Source: an uncultured Pseudomonadota bacterium
Lineage (GTDB): Bacteria; Pseudomonadota; Alphaproteobacteria; Rs-D84
Length of the DNA: 34,824 nucleotides
NCBI GenBank assembly: GCA_947306185.1
Contig: CAMZFU010000004.1
Location: forward strand, 1 to 34,824
Direction: 5' to 3'
Made by a program: the position numbers and the translations under genes. The notes beneath the pieces were generated by a model, which did no database searches, was not told where the DNA came from, and was given only the letters and a program-made list of their open reading frames with translations. Below, in pieces: positions 1 through 9,277 of the stretch (the stretch's first letter is position 1; each line of letters begins with the position of its first letter).

Positions 1-1
1 C

Positions 2-535
2 TCTATATTCGGGAACCTTAGCGAACAAGCCGTATTGGGAATTCAAACCTCCAAGGGCACGACGATTGAACTTGGGATAATCGGTGCATACGGCGAAGGA
101 TTCTTCATTGTTCCAAATCCAAATCAAGCAGATTTTTGGGCCAAAGTAAGACAATTTTTTGTGATAGACGGGTGGAAATTCGTGTTGTCGACCGCCACAG
201 AAATCGGTAATACGAATAAAATCTTTGCAACCGCAACCGCGGTTAATGGTCCAATTGGTATAACTGGTGGTGGCAACTATAATTTTGACACCAATGTCTT
301 TAATGGATTTGTTCGTGGTGCATATACCACCAGTAATGGTATGACATATATATTACAGGGACTTAAAAAGGACAAAACATACTCTATCCTGCTTGGGGCC
401 AGTAAAAATGGTGTCCAAGGTTTCATAGGCGTTGATAATATAACCACAACACAAACAGATACCCCCGAATTTATATCAACCCCAACGGTCAATGTTGGTA
501 TAAGTTATAATTTTAGCAGAAGTAAGACACTATAA
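2..535 (+). CDS. C-terminal part of an outer-membrane beta-barrel/autotransporter-like protein (5' truncated by window edge)
   Basis: Frame stays open to the window start (..SIFGNLSEQAVLGIQTSKG..); alternating Gly/aromatic strands; ends ..NVGISYNFSRSKTL, typical of an OM barrel C-terminus. Confidence 0.6.
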   Translation, partial: SIFGNLSEQAVLGIQTSKGTTIELGIIGAYGEGFFIVPNPNQADFWAKVRQFFVIDGWKFVLSTATEIGNTNKIFATATAVNGPIGITGGGNYNFDTNVFNGFVRGAYTTSNGMTYILQGLKKDKTYSILLGASKNGVQGFIGVDNITTTQTDTPEFISTPTVNVGISYNFSRSKTL

Positions 536-539
536 AACA

Positions 540-563
540 ACGGTCGCGTTTGCGACCGTTTTT
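540..563 (+). terminator. Rho-independent terminator
   Basis: ACGGTCGC-GTTT-GCGACCGT stem-loop followed by TTTT, just after the stop at 535. Confidence 0.85.
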
Positions 564-591
564 AATTATCACTAATCACTTACACTAACAA

Positions 592-1035
592 CTATCTTTT
601 AATCATCGAAATTGCGTTTTCCAATATTACGCGGGCGGCATTCGAATCTAACTTTTCCTTAATATCGCGAATGCGGACGCGTCCCATCTGTTCTTGGGCG
701 GCGGTGGACGACAATGTTTCATCTATCAAGGCAATCGGCAATTCCGTTGCATGCGACAATTTATCCACAAATGTGCGTACCATAGTTGTGGTTTCAGAAT
801 CTGTACCGTCCATACGCAGTGGCAACCCAACCACAATTCCACCAATTTTTTCGGTATTTATAATTTCACAAATCTTTTTAATTAAATCATCTGGTTTATT
901 TATGAATATTGGGTCACGTACAAAGACAAATTCACGTGTTTCATCGGACACCGCAACCCCGGTGCGTCGCGCCCCCCAATCAATTCCCAACAAACGCCCT
1001 TTTGCGTTAAAACCCTTGAAATCCACCAAAATCAT
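592..1035 (-). CDS. ruvX: Putative pre-16S rRNA nuclease / Holliday junction resolvase-like YqgF
   Basis: LLGIDWGARRTGVAVSDETREFVFVRDP, GIVVGLPLRMDGTDSETTTMVRTFVDKL, IDETLSSTAAQEQM match the YqgF/RuvX family. Start trimmed to MILVDF. Confidence 0.9.
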   Translation of the reverse strand: MILVDFKGFNAKGRLLGIDWGARRTGVAVSDETREFVFVRDPIFINKPDDLIKKICEIINTEKIGGIVVGLPLRMDGTDSETTTMVRTFVDKLSHATELPIALIDETLSSTAAQEQMGRVRIRDIKEKLDSNAARVILENAISMIKR

Positions 1036-1043
1036 TGTATAAT
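1016..1043 (+). promoter_or_regulatory. Putative sigma70-type promoter for gatC
   Basis: TTGAAA (1016-1021), 16-nt spacer, TATAAT (1038-1043), about 30 bp upstream of gatC. Confidence 0.5.
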
Positions 1044-1072
1044 CACCTTTACATATAAATATAGGATTAGAA

Positions 1073-1369
1073 ATGGCATTTAGCAAGCAACAATTACATA
1101 AATTCGCCGATCTTATCAAGATTGATATTCAAGACGAAAAATTAGAACAAATGAACATAGATTCCGTGGTGGAATGGTTGGACAAGATTCAACAAATTGA
1201 CACAGCAGGCATTGAGCCAATGTTGAATCCGGCACAACATCCCCTGCCCCGTCGTGCAGACGTGGTTACCGACGGTGGTATTCGTGATGCGGTGTTGGCC
1301 AATTCACCTGACAAGGCAGGTGTATCACGTGGATACTTTGCGGTTCCAAAGGTTATGGATGGCGATTAA
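1073..1369 (+). CDS. gatC: Asp-tRNA(Asn)/Glu-tRNA(Gln) amidotransferase subunit C
   Basis: 98 aa; KFADLIKIDIQDEKLEQ..., GIEPMLNPAQHPLPRRADVVTDGGIRDAVLANSPDKAGVSRGYFAVPKVMDGD matches GatC. Confidence 0.93.
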   Translation: MAFSKQQLHKFADLIKIDIQDEKLEQMNIDSVVEWLDKIQQIDTAGIEPMLNPAQHPLPRRADVVTDGGIRDAVLANSPDKAGVSRGYFAVPKVMDGD

Positions 1370-1375
1370 GTAACA

Positions 1376-1777
1376 ATGAAACGTAACAATCTGTACAATT
1401 TTACACCAGAAGAATTAAGCAAACCTATTTCAGAGTTGGGTGTGGTGTTTCGTGCGCAAAATGTTCTGGATCGATTAGAGATAAATACTTTGGGCGAACT
1501 GGTTGAACTTGTCGAAAATCATAACATTGTCAAAATCTATGGCATGGGGCATGTTCGTGCAAATGATATATTGGATAAACTTGCCGAAATACAAAATCCT
1601 GAATATAATGCAAAACAAGAACAATGCAAATTGTTGCAATCGCACATTGATGAAATTGGTAAGCAAATCAAAGCCCACGACGAAGCAATCGCCGCCCTGG
1701 ATGCCGAAGCAGAATTTTATCGCGCCCAAATAGCAATACTAAATAACACATATCAAAAAAAAATACGAAAAAGATAA
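1376..1777 (+). CDS. Stand-alone RNA polymerase alpha C-terminal-domain-like (HhH) protein with coiled-coil-like tail
   Basis: PISELGVVFRAQNVLDRLEINTLGELVELVENHNIVKIYGMGHVRANDILDKLAEI resembles RpoA alphaCTD (PVDDLELTVRSANCLK...IGDLV...[20 protein letters not shown]). Confidence 0.65.
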   Translation: MKRNNLYNFTPEELSKPISELGVVFRAQNVLDRLEINTLGELVELVENHNIVKIYGMGHVRANDILDKLAEIQNPEYNAKQEQCKLLQSHIDEIGKQIKAHDEAIAALDAEAEFYRAQIAILNNTYQKKIRKR

Positions 1778-1795
1778 TATATCAGGAATCGAAAT

Positions 1796-2422
1796 ATGTC
1801 ACATAAAATTAATCCGAACTACAAATTAAAACTGAACCAGATAGATGCCCAACTGGACATGTTACGTGACAATAACGAAGAAAAAGAAGTGGCATTAATG
1901 GAGAAATTTGAAAATCGCCTTTCTGATAATTTCTTGCAAGATTCCATAGCAACAACGCATGAAGATTATGATTACCTAGAATTTTTATCGCAAATTGCTG
2001 CAGATTACGACCGTGCACAAAAGAAATTAACGGCACAACGCGCTGCGTTGTTCTTGGTAGCAACCCATATCGCACGTCGTGGCAAACCATTACATATCGC
2101 GCATGCCACAACGCAACTGGAACAACTTGGTTTGGATGGTGAACGCACATCAACAACAATGAAACAATCTATGTATTGTCCACCAATACTGCATGCCGAT
2201 GCAAACTTGCATCAGGAATTATATCAATGCTACGGCATAAAATTATTAGATATAAGTTATGCATTAGCCATTTTAAACGATGCATTTCATGCAGGAATGG
2301 ATTATAACGATAAAAAATTGTCAATGCTGGTTAAAGAATTTAATTTATTCAATCTTTCAGATTTTGATACAGTAAACAGATCACGCACACCTATAACCGA
2401 CAGCGCATTGGATAATGGATGA
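1796..2422 (+). CDS. Hypothetical protein
   Basis: 208-aa ORF, same strand and tight spacing in the gat cluster; no family recognised. Confidence 0.65.
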   Translation: MSHKINPNYKLKLNQIDAQLDMLRDNNEEKEVALMEKFENRLSDNFLQDSIATTHEDYDYLEFLSQIAADYDRAQKKLTAQRAALFLVATHIARRGKPLHIAHATTQLEQLGLDGERTSTTMKQSMYCPPILHADANLHQELYQCYGIKLLDISYALAILNDAFHAGMDYNDKKLSMLVKEFNLFNLSDFDTVNRSRTPITDSALDNG

Positions 2423-2561
2423 TGCATTGGATGCGATGAAAGATTACGTATATACCTCAAATGATTATAAAGAAGCAACTGCGCGTAAAATTATCAACAA
2501 AATTAACGTATTTCGTGATAAACTTTATGAACATAGTCAACTACAAGCAAGACCTTTTTAA
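2415..2561 (+). CDS. Small hypothetical ORF (48 aa), overlapping the upstream gene
   Basis: ATG 2415 to TAA 2559-2561: MDDALDAMKDYVYTSNDYKEATARKIINKINVFRDKLYEHSQLQARPF; 8-bp overlap with the previous CDS. Not in the supplied track. Confidence 0.5.
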   Translation: MDDALDAMKDYVYTSNDYKEATARKIINKINVFRDKLYEHSQLQARPF

Positions 2562-2584
2562 TATAAGAAAAACAGGAAGAAGAA

Positions 2585-4051
2585 ATGATAGACCTAACCA
2601 TAACCGAAGCATTAAGCAAATTGAAATCCGGTGAAATCAGTGCGACCGACCTGACGCGTGCGCATTTAGATAGAATTGAAAAATATAATCCAGCATTAAA
2701 CGCGTATATTACGGTTACGGCCGAACGTGCCATGGCGGATGCGGCCGCGGCAGACGAACGTATTAAAAATGGTACTGCGTTGCCGTTGGATGGGATTCCA
2801 ATTGCGATGAAGGATTTGTTCGCGACACGTGGTATTCGCACAACCGCGGCATCGCATATGTTGGAAAACTTTATTCCGGAATATGAATCAACCGTTTCAC
2901 AAAAATTTATCGATAGCGGTACTGTGTTGCTTGGGAAATCAAACCTGGACGAATTCGCAATGGGAACTTTTTCCAAAACATCATATTTTGGTGCACCGGT
3001 AAATCCATGGCAACGTGAAAAGAATCTTACCGCCGGTGGTTCATCAGGCGGTTCAACATCCGCCGTGGCATCGGGTATGGCAATGGGTGCAACCGGAACA
3101 GACACCGGTGGTTCAATTCGTTTTCCATCTTCTATTACCGGGCTTGTTGGGCTGAAACCAACATATGGGTTATGTTCCCGCTGGGGATGCGTTGCATTCG
3201 CATCAAGTTTGGATACCCCCGGTCCAATCGCACGTACTGTTGATGATGCAGCATTATTATTATCGGCAATGGCGGGACACGATAACAAAGATTCAACCAG
3301 CGCAGATGTTAAATTAACCTTAACCGCACCGTTGCAACCAATTTTGGGTAACGGTAAAAAATTACGCATCGGTGCTATCAAAGAATTCGCAAACGTAAAA
3401 ATTTCTGACGATATGCAAAAACTGTTCAACGCGCGCTTAAATGATTTGAAATCAGTGGGTGCAGAAATTGTCGAAGTTTCAATTCCAAATATCTTGGATG
3501 CGTTGGCTGCATATTATATCATCGCCCCAGCCGAAGCTTCTTCTAACCTGGCACGATATGATGGTGTACGTTATGGTCTGCGTGTCGAAGGGGCCGACAT
3601 TTACGACACATTTAAAAAGACACGCGCCGCCGGCTTTGGTGACGAAGTAAAGCGTCGTATGATTATTGGTACTGCGGTGTTGTCATCTGAATCATACGAA
3701 GTTTATTTTATGCAGGCTGCACGTGTTCGTCGCCTGATTGCTGATGCGTTTAACAGGGCATTCGAACAATGTGATTTGATTGTATGTCCATCCGGTGCCG
3801 GAACGGCACTGCCGTTGGCATCTGATTTAACGCCGTTGGAATATTATGCTTTGGATTTATTTACGGTGGCAATGAACTTGGCTGGCATCCCAGCAGTAAG
3901 CGTTCCATGTGGTATGGCATCAAATAACCTGCCCCTTGGGATGCAGGTTGTAGGCAAAATGTTTGATGATGTCCGTGTATTGCAATTGGCAAAGCATATT
4001 GAACAATTTGCAAACATAGACAATCGTCCAACAAAGATAATGGGGGAATAA
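2585..4051 (+). CDS. gatA: Asp-tRNA(Asn)/Glu-tRNA(Gln) amidotransferase subunit A
   Basis: Amidase signature GGSSGGSTSAVASGMAMGATGTDTGGSIRFPSSITGLVGLKPTYG; full length. Confidence 0.97.
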   Translation: MIDLTITEALSKLKSGEISATDLTRAHLDRIEKYNPALNAYITVTAERAMADAAAADERIKNGTALPLDGIPIAMKDLFATRGIRTTAASHMLENFIPEYESTVSQKFIDSGTVLLGKSNLDEFAMGTFSKTSYFGAPVNPWQREKNLTAGGSSGGSTSAVASGMAMGATGTDTGGSIRFPSSITGLVGLKPTYGLCSRWGCVAFASSLDTPGPIARTVDDAALLLSAMAGHDNKDSTSADVKLTLTAPLQPILGNGKKLRIGAIKEFANVKISDDMQKLFNARLNDLKSVGAEIVEVSIPNILDALAAYYIIAPAEASSNLARYDGVRYGLRVEGADIYDTFKKTRAAGFGDEVKRRMIIGTAVLSSESYEVYFMQAARVRRLIADAFNRAFEQCDLIVCPSGAGTALPLASDLTPLEYYALDLFTVAMNLAGIPAVSVPCGMASNNLPLGMQVVGKMFDDVRVLQLAKHIEQFANIDNRPTKIMGE

Positions 4052-4055
4052 AAAA

Positions 4056-4131
4056 TGGTGGCCAGAAGTGGAATCGAACCACTGACACAGGGATTTTCAG
4101 TCCCTTGCTCTACCAACTGAGCTATCTGGCC
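4056..4131 (-). tRNA. tRNA-Phe (anticodon GAA), CCA encoded
   Basis: Reverse complement GGCCAGATAGCTCAGTTGGTAGAGCAAGGGACTGAAAATCCCTGTGTCAGTGGTTCGATTCCACTTCTGGCCACCA folds as a cloverleaf; anticodon loop CTGAAAA. Confidence 0.95.
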
Positions 4132-4185
4132 ATCCGTGGGACATATAATAAGATACAAAAAACAAAAAAGCAAGGAAAAAGAAAA

Positions 4186-5706
4186 ATGTTTACGATAAAA
4201 GGCAAAACAGGTGATTGGGAAGTGGTTGTCGGGTTAGAAACTCATATAGAGGTTCTATCCAAAAGTAAATTATTTAGTGGCGCGTCTGCGGACTATAATC
4301 CAACCGTTGCACCGAACACCCAGGTTTCCATGGTCGACGTTGCTATGCCTGGGATGTTGCCGGTTTTGAACGAATACTGTGTAGAACAAGCAATTAAGTT
4401 TGGTTTGGGTATTAATGCAGAAATCGCACACAACAGCCGTTTCGCACGTAAACAATATTTCTATCCCGACCTGCCCCAGGGATATCAGATTACCCAGGCA
4501 ACCGGCGAACCAGCCGTGGTCAACAATGGGTGGATTGAAATTATGTCAGATGATGGCAAACCCAAAAAGATTCTTATTGAACGCGCCCACATGGAACAAG
4601 ACGCAGCAAAAAATAAACACGATATGCATCCGGCAAAATCATTTGTCGACTTTAACAGAACTGGGGTGATGTTGCTTGAAATTGTGACCGCATTGGACAC
4701 AAAAAATCCAGAAAATAATTCATATATTACATCCCCGGACGAAGCAGAAAGATATCTGCGCCAAATTCGTGAAATAGCACGTGCATTAGGAATATCCAAG
4801 GCGAATATGGAAGAAGGTTCTATGCGTGCCGACGTAAATGTATCTGTGCGTCCGGTCGGTGCAAAATATTTTAATGAACGTTGCGAAATCAAAAATATGG
4901 TATCGTTCAAATTCATTAAAACCGCTATTGAATATGAAGCAAAACGGCAAATTGAAATACTTGAAAATGGTGGTCAAATAGACCGTTGCACAATGCGTTT
5001 CAACCAAGGTGATGGGACAACAACAGTTCAACGCAGCAAAGAAGATGCATTGGATTATCGTTATTTCCCAGACCCGGATTTGTTGCCATTAATTATCACC
5101 GATGAACAAATTGAACGCATACGCAAAACTATGCCGGAATTACCGGCGGCGACACGCACACGATATATTGAAAAGTTCGGCCTGCCGGAATATGATGCAG
5201 CAAGACTTACCGAAACCGTGGATATATCGCATTGGTTCGATGCGGCGGTTGGCGGCAAAGCTGAACGTGCCAAGGGCGTTGCAAATTGGATGATTTCCGA
5301 ATTGTTCGCACACCCGGAAAACTATGATATCACAAATGAAAAGTCCGGTATCGTTGATGGAATGCGCATTATCACACCATCCGATTTGGCTGAATTGGTT
5401 GATATGGTCGCTGCATCTGAAATCAATGGTAAACAGGCCAAGGACATATTTATAAAGATGTTGGACGGCGAAGACGGCACACCACGTGCAATCGCCGACA
5501 AGTTCGGCATGAAGCAAATCACCGACACCGGTGCCATTGAACAAATTATCGACGAAGTTATTGCGAATAACCCTGGACAGGTTGAACAATATAAATCTGG
5601 TAAAGTTGGGTTACTTGGGTTCTTTGTCGGCAATGTTATGAAAGCATCCGGCGGAAAGGCGAACCCGGCAATTGTGAACGAATTAATAAAGAAAAAATTG
5701 GGGTAA
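4186..5706 (+). CDS. gatB: Asp-tRNA(Asn)/Glu-tRNA(Gln) amidotransferase subunit B
   Basis: WEVVVGLETHIEVLSKSKLFSGAS, ARKQYFYPDLPQGYQITQ, GSMRADVNVSVRP, EIKNMVSFKFI. Start moved to ATG 4186 because the track ORF reads through the antisense tRNA. Confidence 0.96.
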   Translation: MFTIKGKTGDWEVVVGLETHIEVLSKSKLFSGASADYNPTVAPNTQVSMVDVAMPGMLPVLNEYCVEQAIKFGLGINAEIAHNSRFARKQYFYPDLPQGYQITQATGEPAVVNNGWIEIMSDDGKPKKILIERAHMEQDAAKNKHDMHPAKSFVDFNRTGVMLLEIVTALDTKNPENNSYITSPDEAERYLRQIREIARALGISKANMEEGSMRADVNVSVRPVGAKYFNERCEIKNMVSFKFIKTAIEYEAKRQIEILENGGQIDRCTMRFNQGDGTTTVQRSKEDALDYRYFPDPDLLPLIITDEQIERIRKTMPELPAATRTRYIEKFGLPEYDAARLTETVDISHWFDAAVGGKAERAKGVANWMISELFAHPENYDITNEKSGIVDGMRIITPSDLAELVDMVAASEINGKQAKDIFIKMLDGEDGTPRAIADKFGMKQITDTGAIEQIIDEVIANNPGQVEQYKSGKVGLLGFFVGNVMKASGGKANPAIVNELIKKKLG

Positions 5707-5709
5707 AAT

Positions 5710-6222
5710 ATGCCAGAAATTCTTGCCTTTATATCACCAGATGCCGATCGCGCAATGCGTGAACACCTTATGTTACTGTTCTATATGCGGGGTATCGCGG
5801 TAACTGATGATATGAAACGCGCAACAATTGTTGTTATGCCCAAAGACAAACAGAATATGAACGCCCCATTACATGAAGAAATGCACCAAACGGAGCATAC
5901 TATTCAGCGTTTGAAAGGTACCGAACCAAATATGGACGCATCATCGTCGCATAAAGTAACAGAAAAAGAATACCTTTTAAGACTTTTGGAATACGCTGAA
6001 CAGAATCTGGATGTAACATCGTTGCGCAAAGAAATAGAAGAAAAGCAATATATTTATAGAAGGTTGGAACATGCACCTGAGATATTTGATATGGTTATTC
6101 CAACACAACAACGAAAGAACAAACATAAAAAATCGTTTGCGCATAGCACGACATTAAAAAAATATAATTGTGCCAAGACAAACTATGCGCAAAGATTTTT
6201 CAACAGGACAACATGTAAATAA
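5710..6222 (+). CDS. Hypothetical protein
   Basis: 170-aa ORF immediately after gatB; no family recognised. Confidence 0.55.
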   Translation: MPEILAFISPDADRAMREHLMLLFYMRGIAVTDDMKRATIVVMPKDKQNMNAPLHEEMHQTEHTIQRLKGTEPNMDASSSHKVTEKEYLLRLLEYAEQNLDVTSLRKEIEEKQYIYRRLEHAPEIFDMVIPTQQRKNKHKKSFAHSTTLKKYNCAKTNYAQRFFNRTTCK

Positions 6223-6239
6223 AACAAAAGGGGTAAAAA

Positions 6240-6401
6240 ATGGAAGCACAAAGAATAGAAATGGTTTATGACATAATATTGGGACCAAGTTATAGATTGG
6301 TACCATTGTATTTACCAGAAATAGCACCAACCGGTGTCGTTCAAGAAATTCATTCCACCAAGGCCAATAACGCAATGAGAAATTACGGCAAAAGAAAATA
6401 A
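6240..6401 (+). CDS. Small hypothetical ORF (53 aa), directly abutting miaB
   Basis: MEAQRIEMVYDIILGPSYRLVPLYLPEIAPTGVVQEIHSTKANNAMRNYGKRK; GGGG-type RBS; TAA (6399-6401) immediately followed by the miaB ATG (6402). Not in the supplied track. Confidence 0.5.
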   Translation: MEAQRIEMVYDIILGPSYRLVPLYLPEIAPTGVVQEIHSTKANNAMRNYGKRK

Positions 6402-7709
6402 ATGAAAAAATACTTTATTAAAACTTTTGGTTGTCAAATGAACGTATACGACAGTTGGCGCATCGCCGCAATGCTGGACGCACGTGGAATGTGCGCAACC
6501 AAAAATGTTGCGGACGCCGACATAATTATACTAAACACATGTTCTGTTCGTGAAAAAGCAACCAATAAAGTATTTTCCGAACTGGGGCGCATACGCGATG
6601 TAAAAAAAACAGATGCATTGTTTGGAATTGTTGGTTGCGTCGCACGGGAATCCGGCGCAACAGCATTTCATAGAATGCCTGATTTGAATTTTGTTTTGGG
6701 GCCGCAAAGTTATCATCGCTTGCCCCAGATTTTGGAAAACCCTGATGCAAAATTATTAAACATTGACCTTGGCGGTCTTGAAAAATTTGATGAGATGCCA
6801 CAAATTGTCAATGCGCCAACCGTATCATATATTCCAATCCAAGAAGGCTGCAACCACTGCTGTACATATTGCATTGTCCCGTATACACGTGGGCCGGAGC
6901 TTTCGCGTTCATATGATGATGTCATACGCGACACTGCTATGGCCGCACAAACAGGCGCAGTCGAGATTTGTTTTCTTGGTCAAAATGTAAATGGTTATAA
7001 ATACACCGATGAAAATGGTAAAGTATTTCGGTTGTCTGATTTAATTCGTGCCACGGCAAAAATGCCAGAAATCCAACGTATACGTTTTACATCCAGTTAT
7101 CCAACCGAAATGACAGATGATTTGATTGAAATGTTCAGAACAGAACCAAAACTCTTGCCGTTTCTGAATATGCCAATCCAAAGTGGATCACCCGATGTAT
7201 TAAAACGTATGAACCGTCCATATAGTTTAGATTCGTATGTTGAAATAATAAACAAACTGCGTAATGCGCGTCCAGACATTCAGATTTCAAGTGATTTTAT
7301 CGTCGGATTTCCCGGTGAAACAGATGCTGATTTTGCACAAACATTGGAAATTGCAAAACGCATTCGTTATATAAATTCATATTCGTTTAAATATTCTCCA
7401 CGTCCGCATACGGCGGCGGCATTGATGTCCGACCAGGTTCCGGAAAATATTAAACGTGAACGTCTTGCGATACTTGACTCTCAACTTAATGAAATTCAGC
7501 GCGATTTTAATGAAACATGCATCGGAAAGACACTTACCTGTCTATGTGAAGGCGCCGACAAAACTGGTCGCCATTTAATCTATCGCACACCTTATATGCA
7601 ACAATGTATCGTCGCATATCCAAAAGACGGTGCACCATTAACAATGGCGAACATAAAAATCACCGCGGCAAATCGTGCATCACTGCGCGGCGAATATGTG
7701 AAAGATTAA
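6402..7709 (+). CDS. miaB: tRNA-2-methylthio-N6-dimethylallyladenosine synthase
   Basis: KTFGCQMNVYDS; radical SAM CxxxCxxC in EGCNHCCTYCIVPYTRGPE; SDFIVGFPGETDADF; C-terminal TRAM-like region. Confidence 0.95.
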   Translation: MKKYFIKTFGCQMNVYDSWRIAAMLDARGMCATKNVADADIIILNTCSVREKATNKVFSELGRIRDVKKTDALFGIVGCVARESGATAFHRMPDLNFVLGPQSYHRLPQILENPDAKLLNIDLGGLEKFDEMPQIVNAPTVSYIPIQEGCNHCCTYCIVPYTRGPELSRSYDDVIRDTAMAAQTGAVEICFLGQNVNGYKYTDENGKVFRLSDLIRATAKMPEIQRIRFTSSYPTEMTDDLIEMFRTEPKLLPFLNMPIQSGSPDVLKRMNRPYSLDSYVEIINKLRNARPDIQISSDFIVGFPGETDADFAQTLEIAKRIRYINSYSFKYSPRPHTAAALMSDQVPENIKRERLAILDSQLNEIQRDFNETCIGKTLTCLCEGADKTGRHLIYRTPYMQQCIVAYPKDGAPLTMANIKITAANRASLRGEYVKD

Positions 7710-9187
7710 AACAGAAAGTTTATATCTAAACCAATTTTATATGAAACAACGGAATCATTATATAACACACCAAGGTTGATTCCACCACCAACACCATCCG
7801 CAATGGACAACATATTTGAACGCAACATTGCATAAATACCACCGTCCGTTTGAATAAACGCACGCATTCCAACCATATATTTGTTTCCATCTTGGACTGT
7901 ATCAACCGTTGCCTCGACCCCGGCACGCGCATTAAAATCTGTATCTGTATCATTTAAAACATTTGCATAATCTATTATTCCACCAACGAACGGCGCAATG
8001 CGTACATCACTCAACACACCAAATATTGGTCCGGAATCAAAACCAAATTGTCCCACAATACCATGCGGATCTTTTGTAACTTTACCATTATGAAGCACAT
8101 CTATATCATTAAATTGTGCATACGATAATTTTCCATATGTTCCAACATAAAAATCTTTATCAACATACGCAACATCAAAATTTCCGCCGTATAGCGTAGA
8201 ATTATATTCGTCAAATTTACCATCATAATTTAACATACCGCCATAAACACCAAGACGTGCAAAAATGTTATCATGAACCATACCTGATACATTTAATTTT
8301 CCACCCCACATACTAAAATCATCAGAAGTGATATATAACGGACTAATAGATGCCAAGGCATCTGTATCATTAAATATCAACATATCATCCATTGTGTTAA
8401 ATATCTTTATTGGTGTGGCAAGTAAAACAGGATGTACGTGTGCGGAATTATTTAATATATGATTCAATTCACGACGATTACCCGCCCTGTCCAAATTACT
8501 AATCAATTTATCCCGTGCATTCGCATCACGCAATGAATCTAGATAATTCCCCAAAGCACCACCGAATACAATAGAATAATTGGTTTGTCGGGCCAATTTA
8601 ACATTTAATTTATCTCCATCCGGATACCCAGTCGCAATATACATTGGGTCTGCGCCAAAAATTTCAACATTTGGCACCCCATTAATATTTTCAAGTACCG
8701 TCCCAGATTCAACCAAACAAGATCCATTGATACGTATAGAAACACTGTTGTTCAAATGAATCGGCGGATTCTCATTTGGAATATAGCGGTCTATCACAAG
8801 TGTAGAATCATTGATTACTATTTCCGATGCATTACCAGATATCGCGATTAAATCCGCCATATTCAAGTTTCCAGCATGGTAAACATCTATGGTATGCCCA
8901 ATTAAATTGTTTATGATATTTATATCGTCCGCCGAATCCACAGATTGCATAACTGTTGCCCCAGGAACAGTGAAAAATTGTCCGATAATATCGCCATGAT
9001 TTACAATTGTTAAATTATATCCACCATCAAAATAAATATCACCATATATATGTCCATTGTTTTCAATAACCATATTAGTGTTAACGTGTATATCTGTGTA
9101 ATGGTCACCAGAAATAGTAATTCCGAACGCATTTGATACATCCAACAACAGCACCATACAAATAAAATTCAACAACACCCGTTTCAT
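7706..9187 (-). CDS. Secreted/outer-membrane autotransporter-like protein (signal peptide + beta-helix-like + barrel)
   Basis: MKRVLLNFICMVLLLDVSNAFG signal peptide; repetitive NNGHIYGDIYFDGG/NHGDIIG strands; C-terminal barrel ending SYKIGLDINFLF. Confidence 0.65.
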   Translation of the reverse strand: MKRVLLNFICMVLLLDVSNAFGITISGDHYTDIHVNTNMVIENNGHIYGDIYFDGGYNLTIVNHGDIIGQFFTVPGATVMQSVDSADDINIINNLIGHTIDVYHAGNLNMADLIAISGNASEIVINDSTLVIDRYIPNENPPIHLNNSVSIRINGSCLVESGTVLENINGVPNVEIFGADPMYIATGYPDGDKLNVKLARQTNYSIVFGGALGNYLDSLRDANARDKLISNLDRAGNRRELNHILNNSAHVHPVLLATPIKIFNTMDDMLIFNDTDALASISPLYITSDDFSMWGGKLNVSGMVHDNIFARLGVYGGMLNYDGKFDEYNSTLYGGNFDVAYVDKDFYVGTYGKLSYAQFNDIDVLHNGKVTKDPHGIVGQFGFDSGPIFGVLSDVRIAPFVGGIIDYANVLNDTDTDFNARAGVEATVDTVQDGNKYMVGMRAFIQTDGGIYAMLRSNMLSIADGVGGGINLGVLYNDSVVSYKIGLDINFLF

Positions 9188-9227
9188 AACGGTATGAGTG
9201 TAGCACACAGGAATATTTTCTTAAAGC

Positions 9228-9256
9228 AAAAAAACGCCCATATTTTACGGGCGTTT
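9228..9256 (-). terminator. Rho-independent terminator downstream of the lipoprotein gene
   Basis: Minus strand AAACGCCC-GTAAAATAT-GGGCGTTT followed by TTTT. Confidence 0.8.
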
Positions 9257-9277
9257 ATATAGGTTTTATACAATACT

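Noticed and set aside
671-1042. 123-aa plus-strand ORF opposite ruvX
   Set aside because: Antisense shadow of a confidently assigned gene; no domain signal.
2503-3429. 308-aa minus-strand ORF antisense to gatA
   Set aside because: Lies almost entirely inside the well-supported gatA gene on the opposite strand; no recognisable domain; shadow ORF.
3844-4173. 109-aa minus ORF with GQIAQLVEQGTENPCVSGSIPLLA
   Set aside because: Translation through tRNA-Phe (sense) into gatA antisense; spurious.
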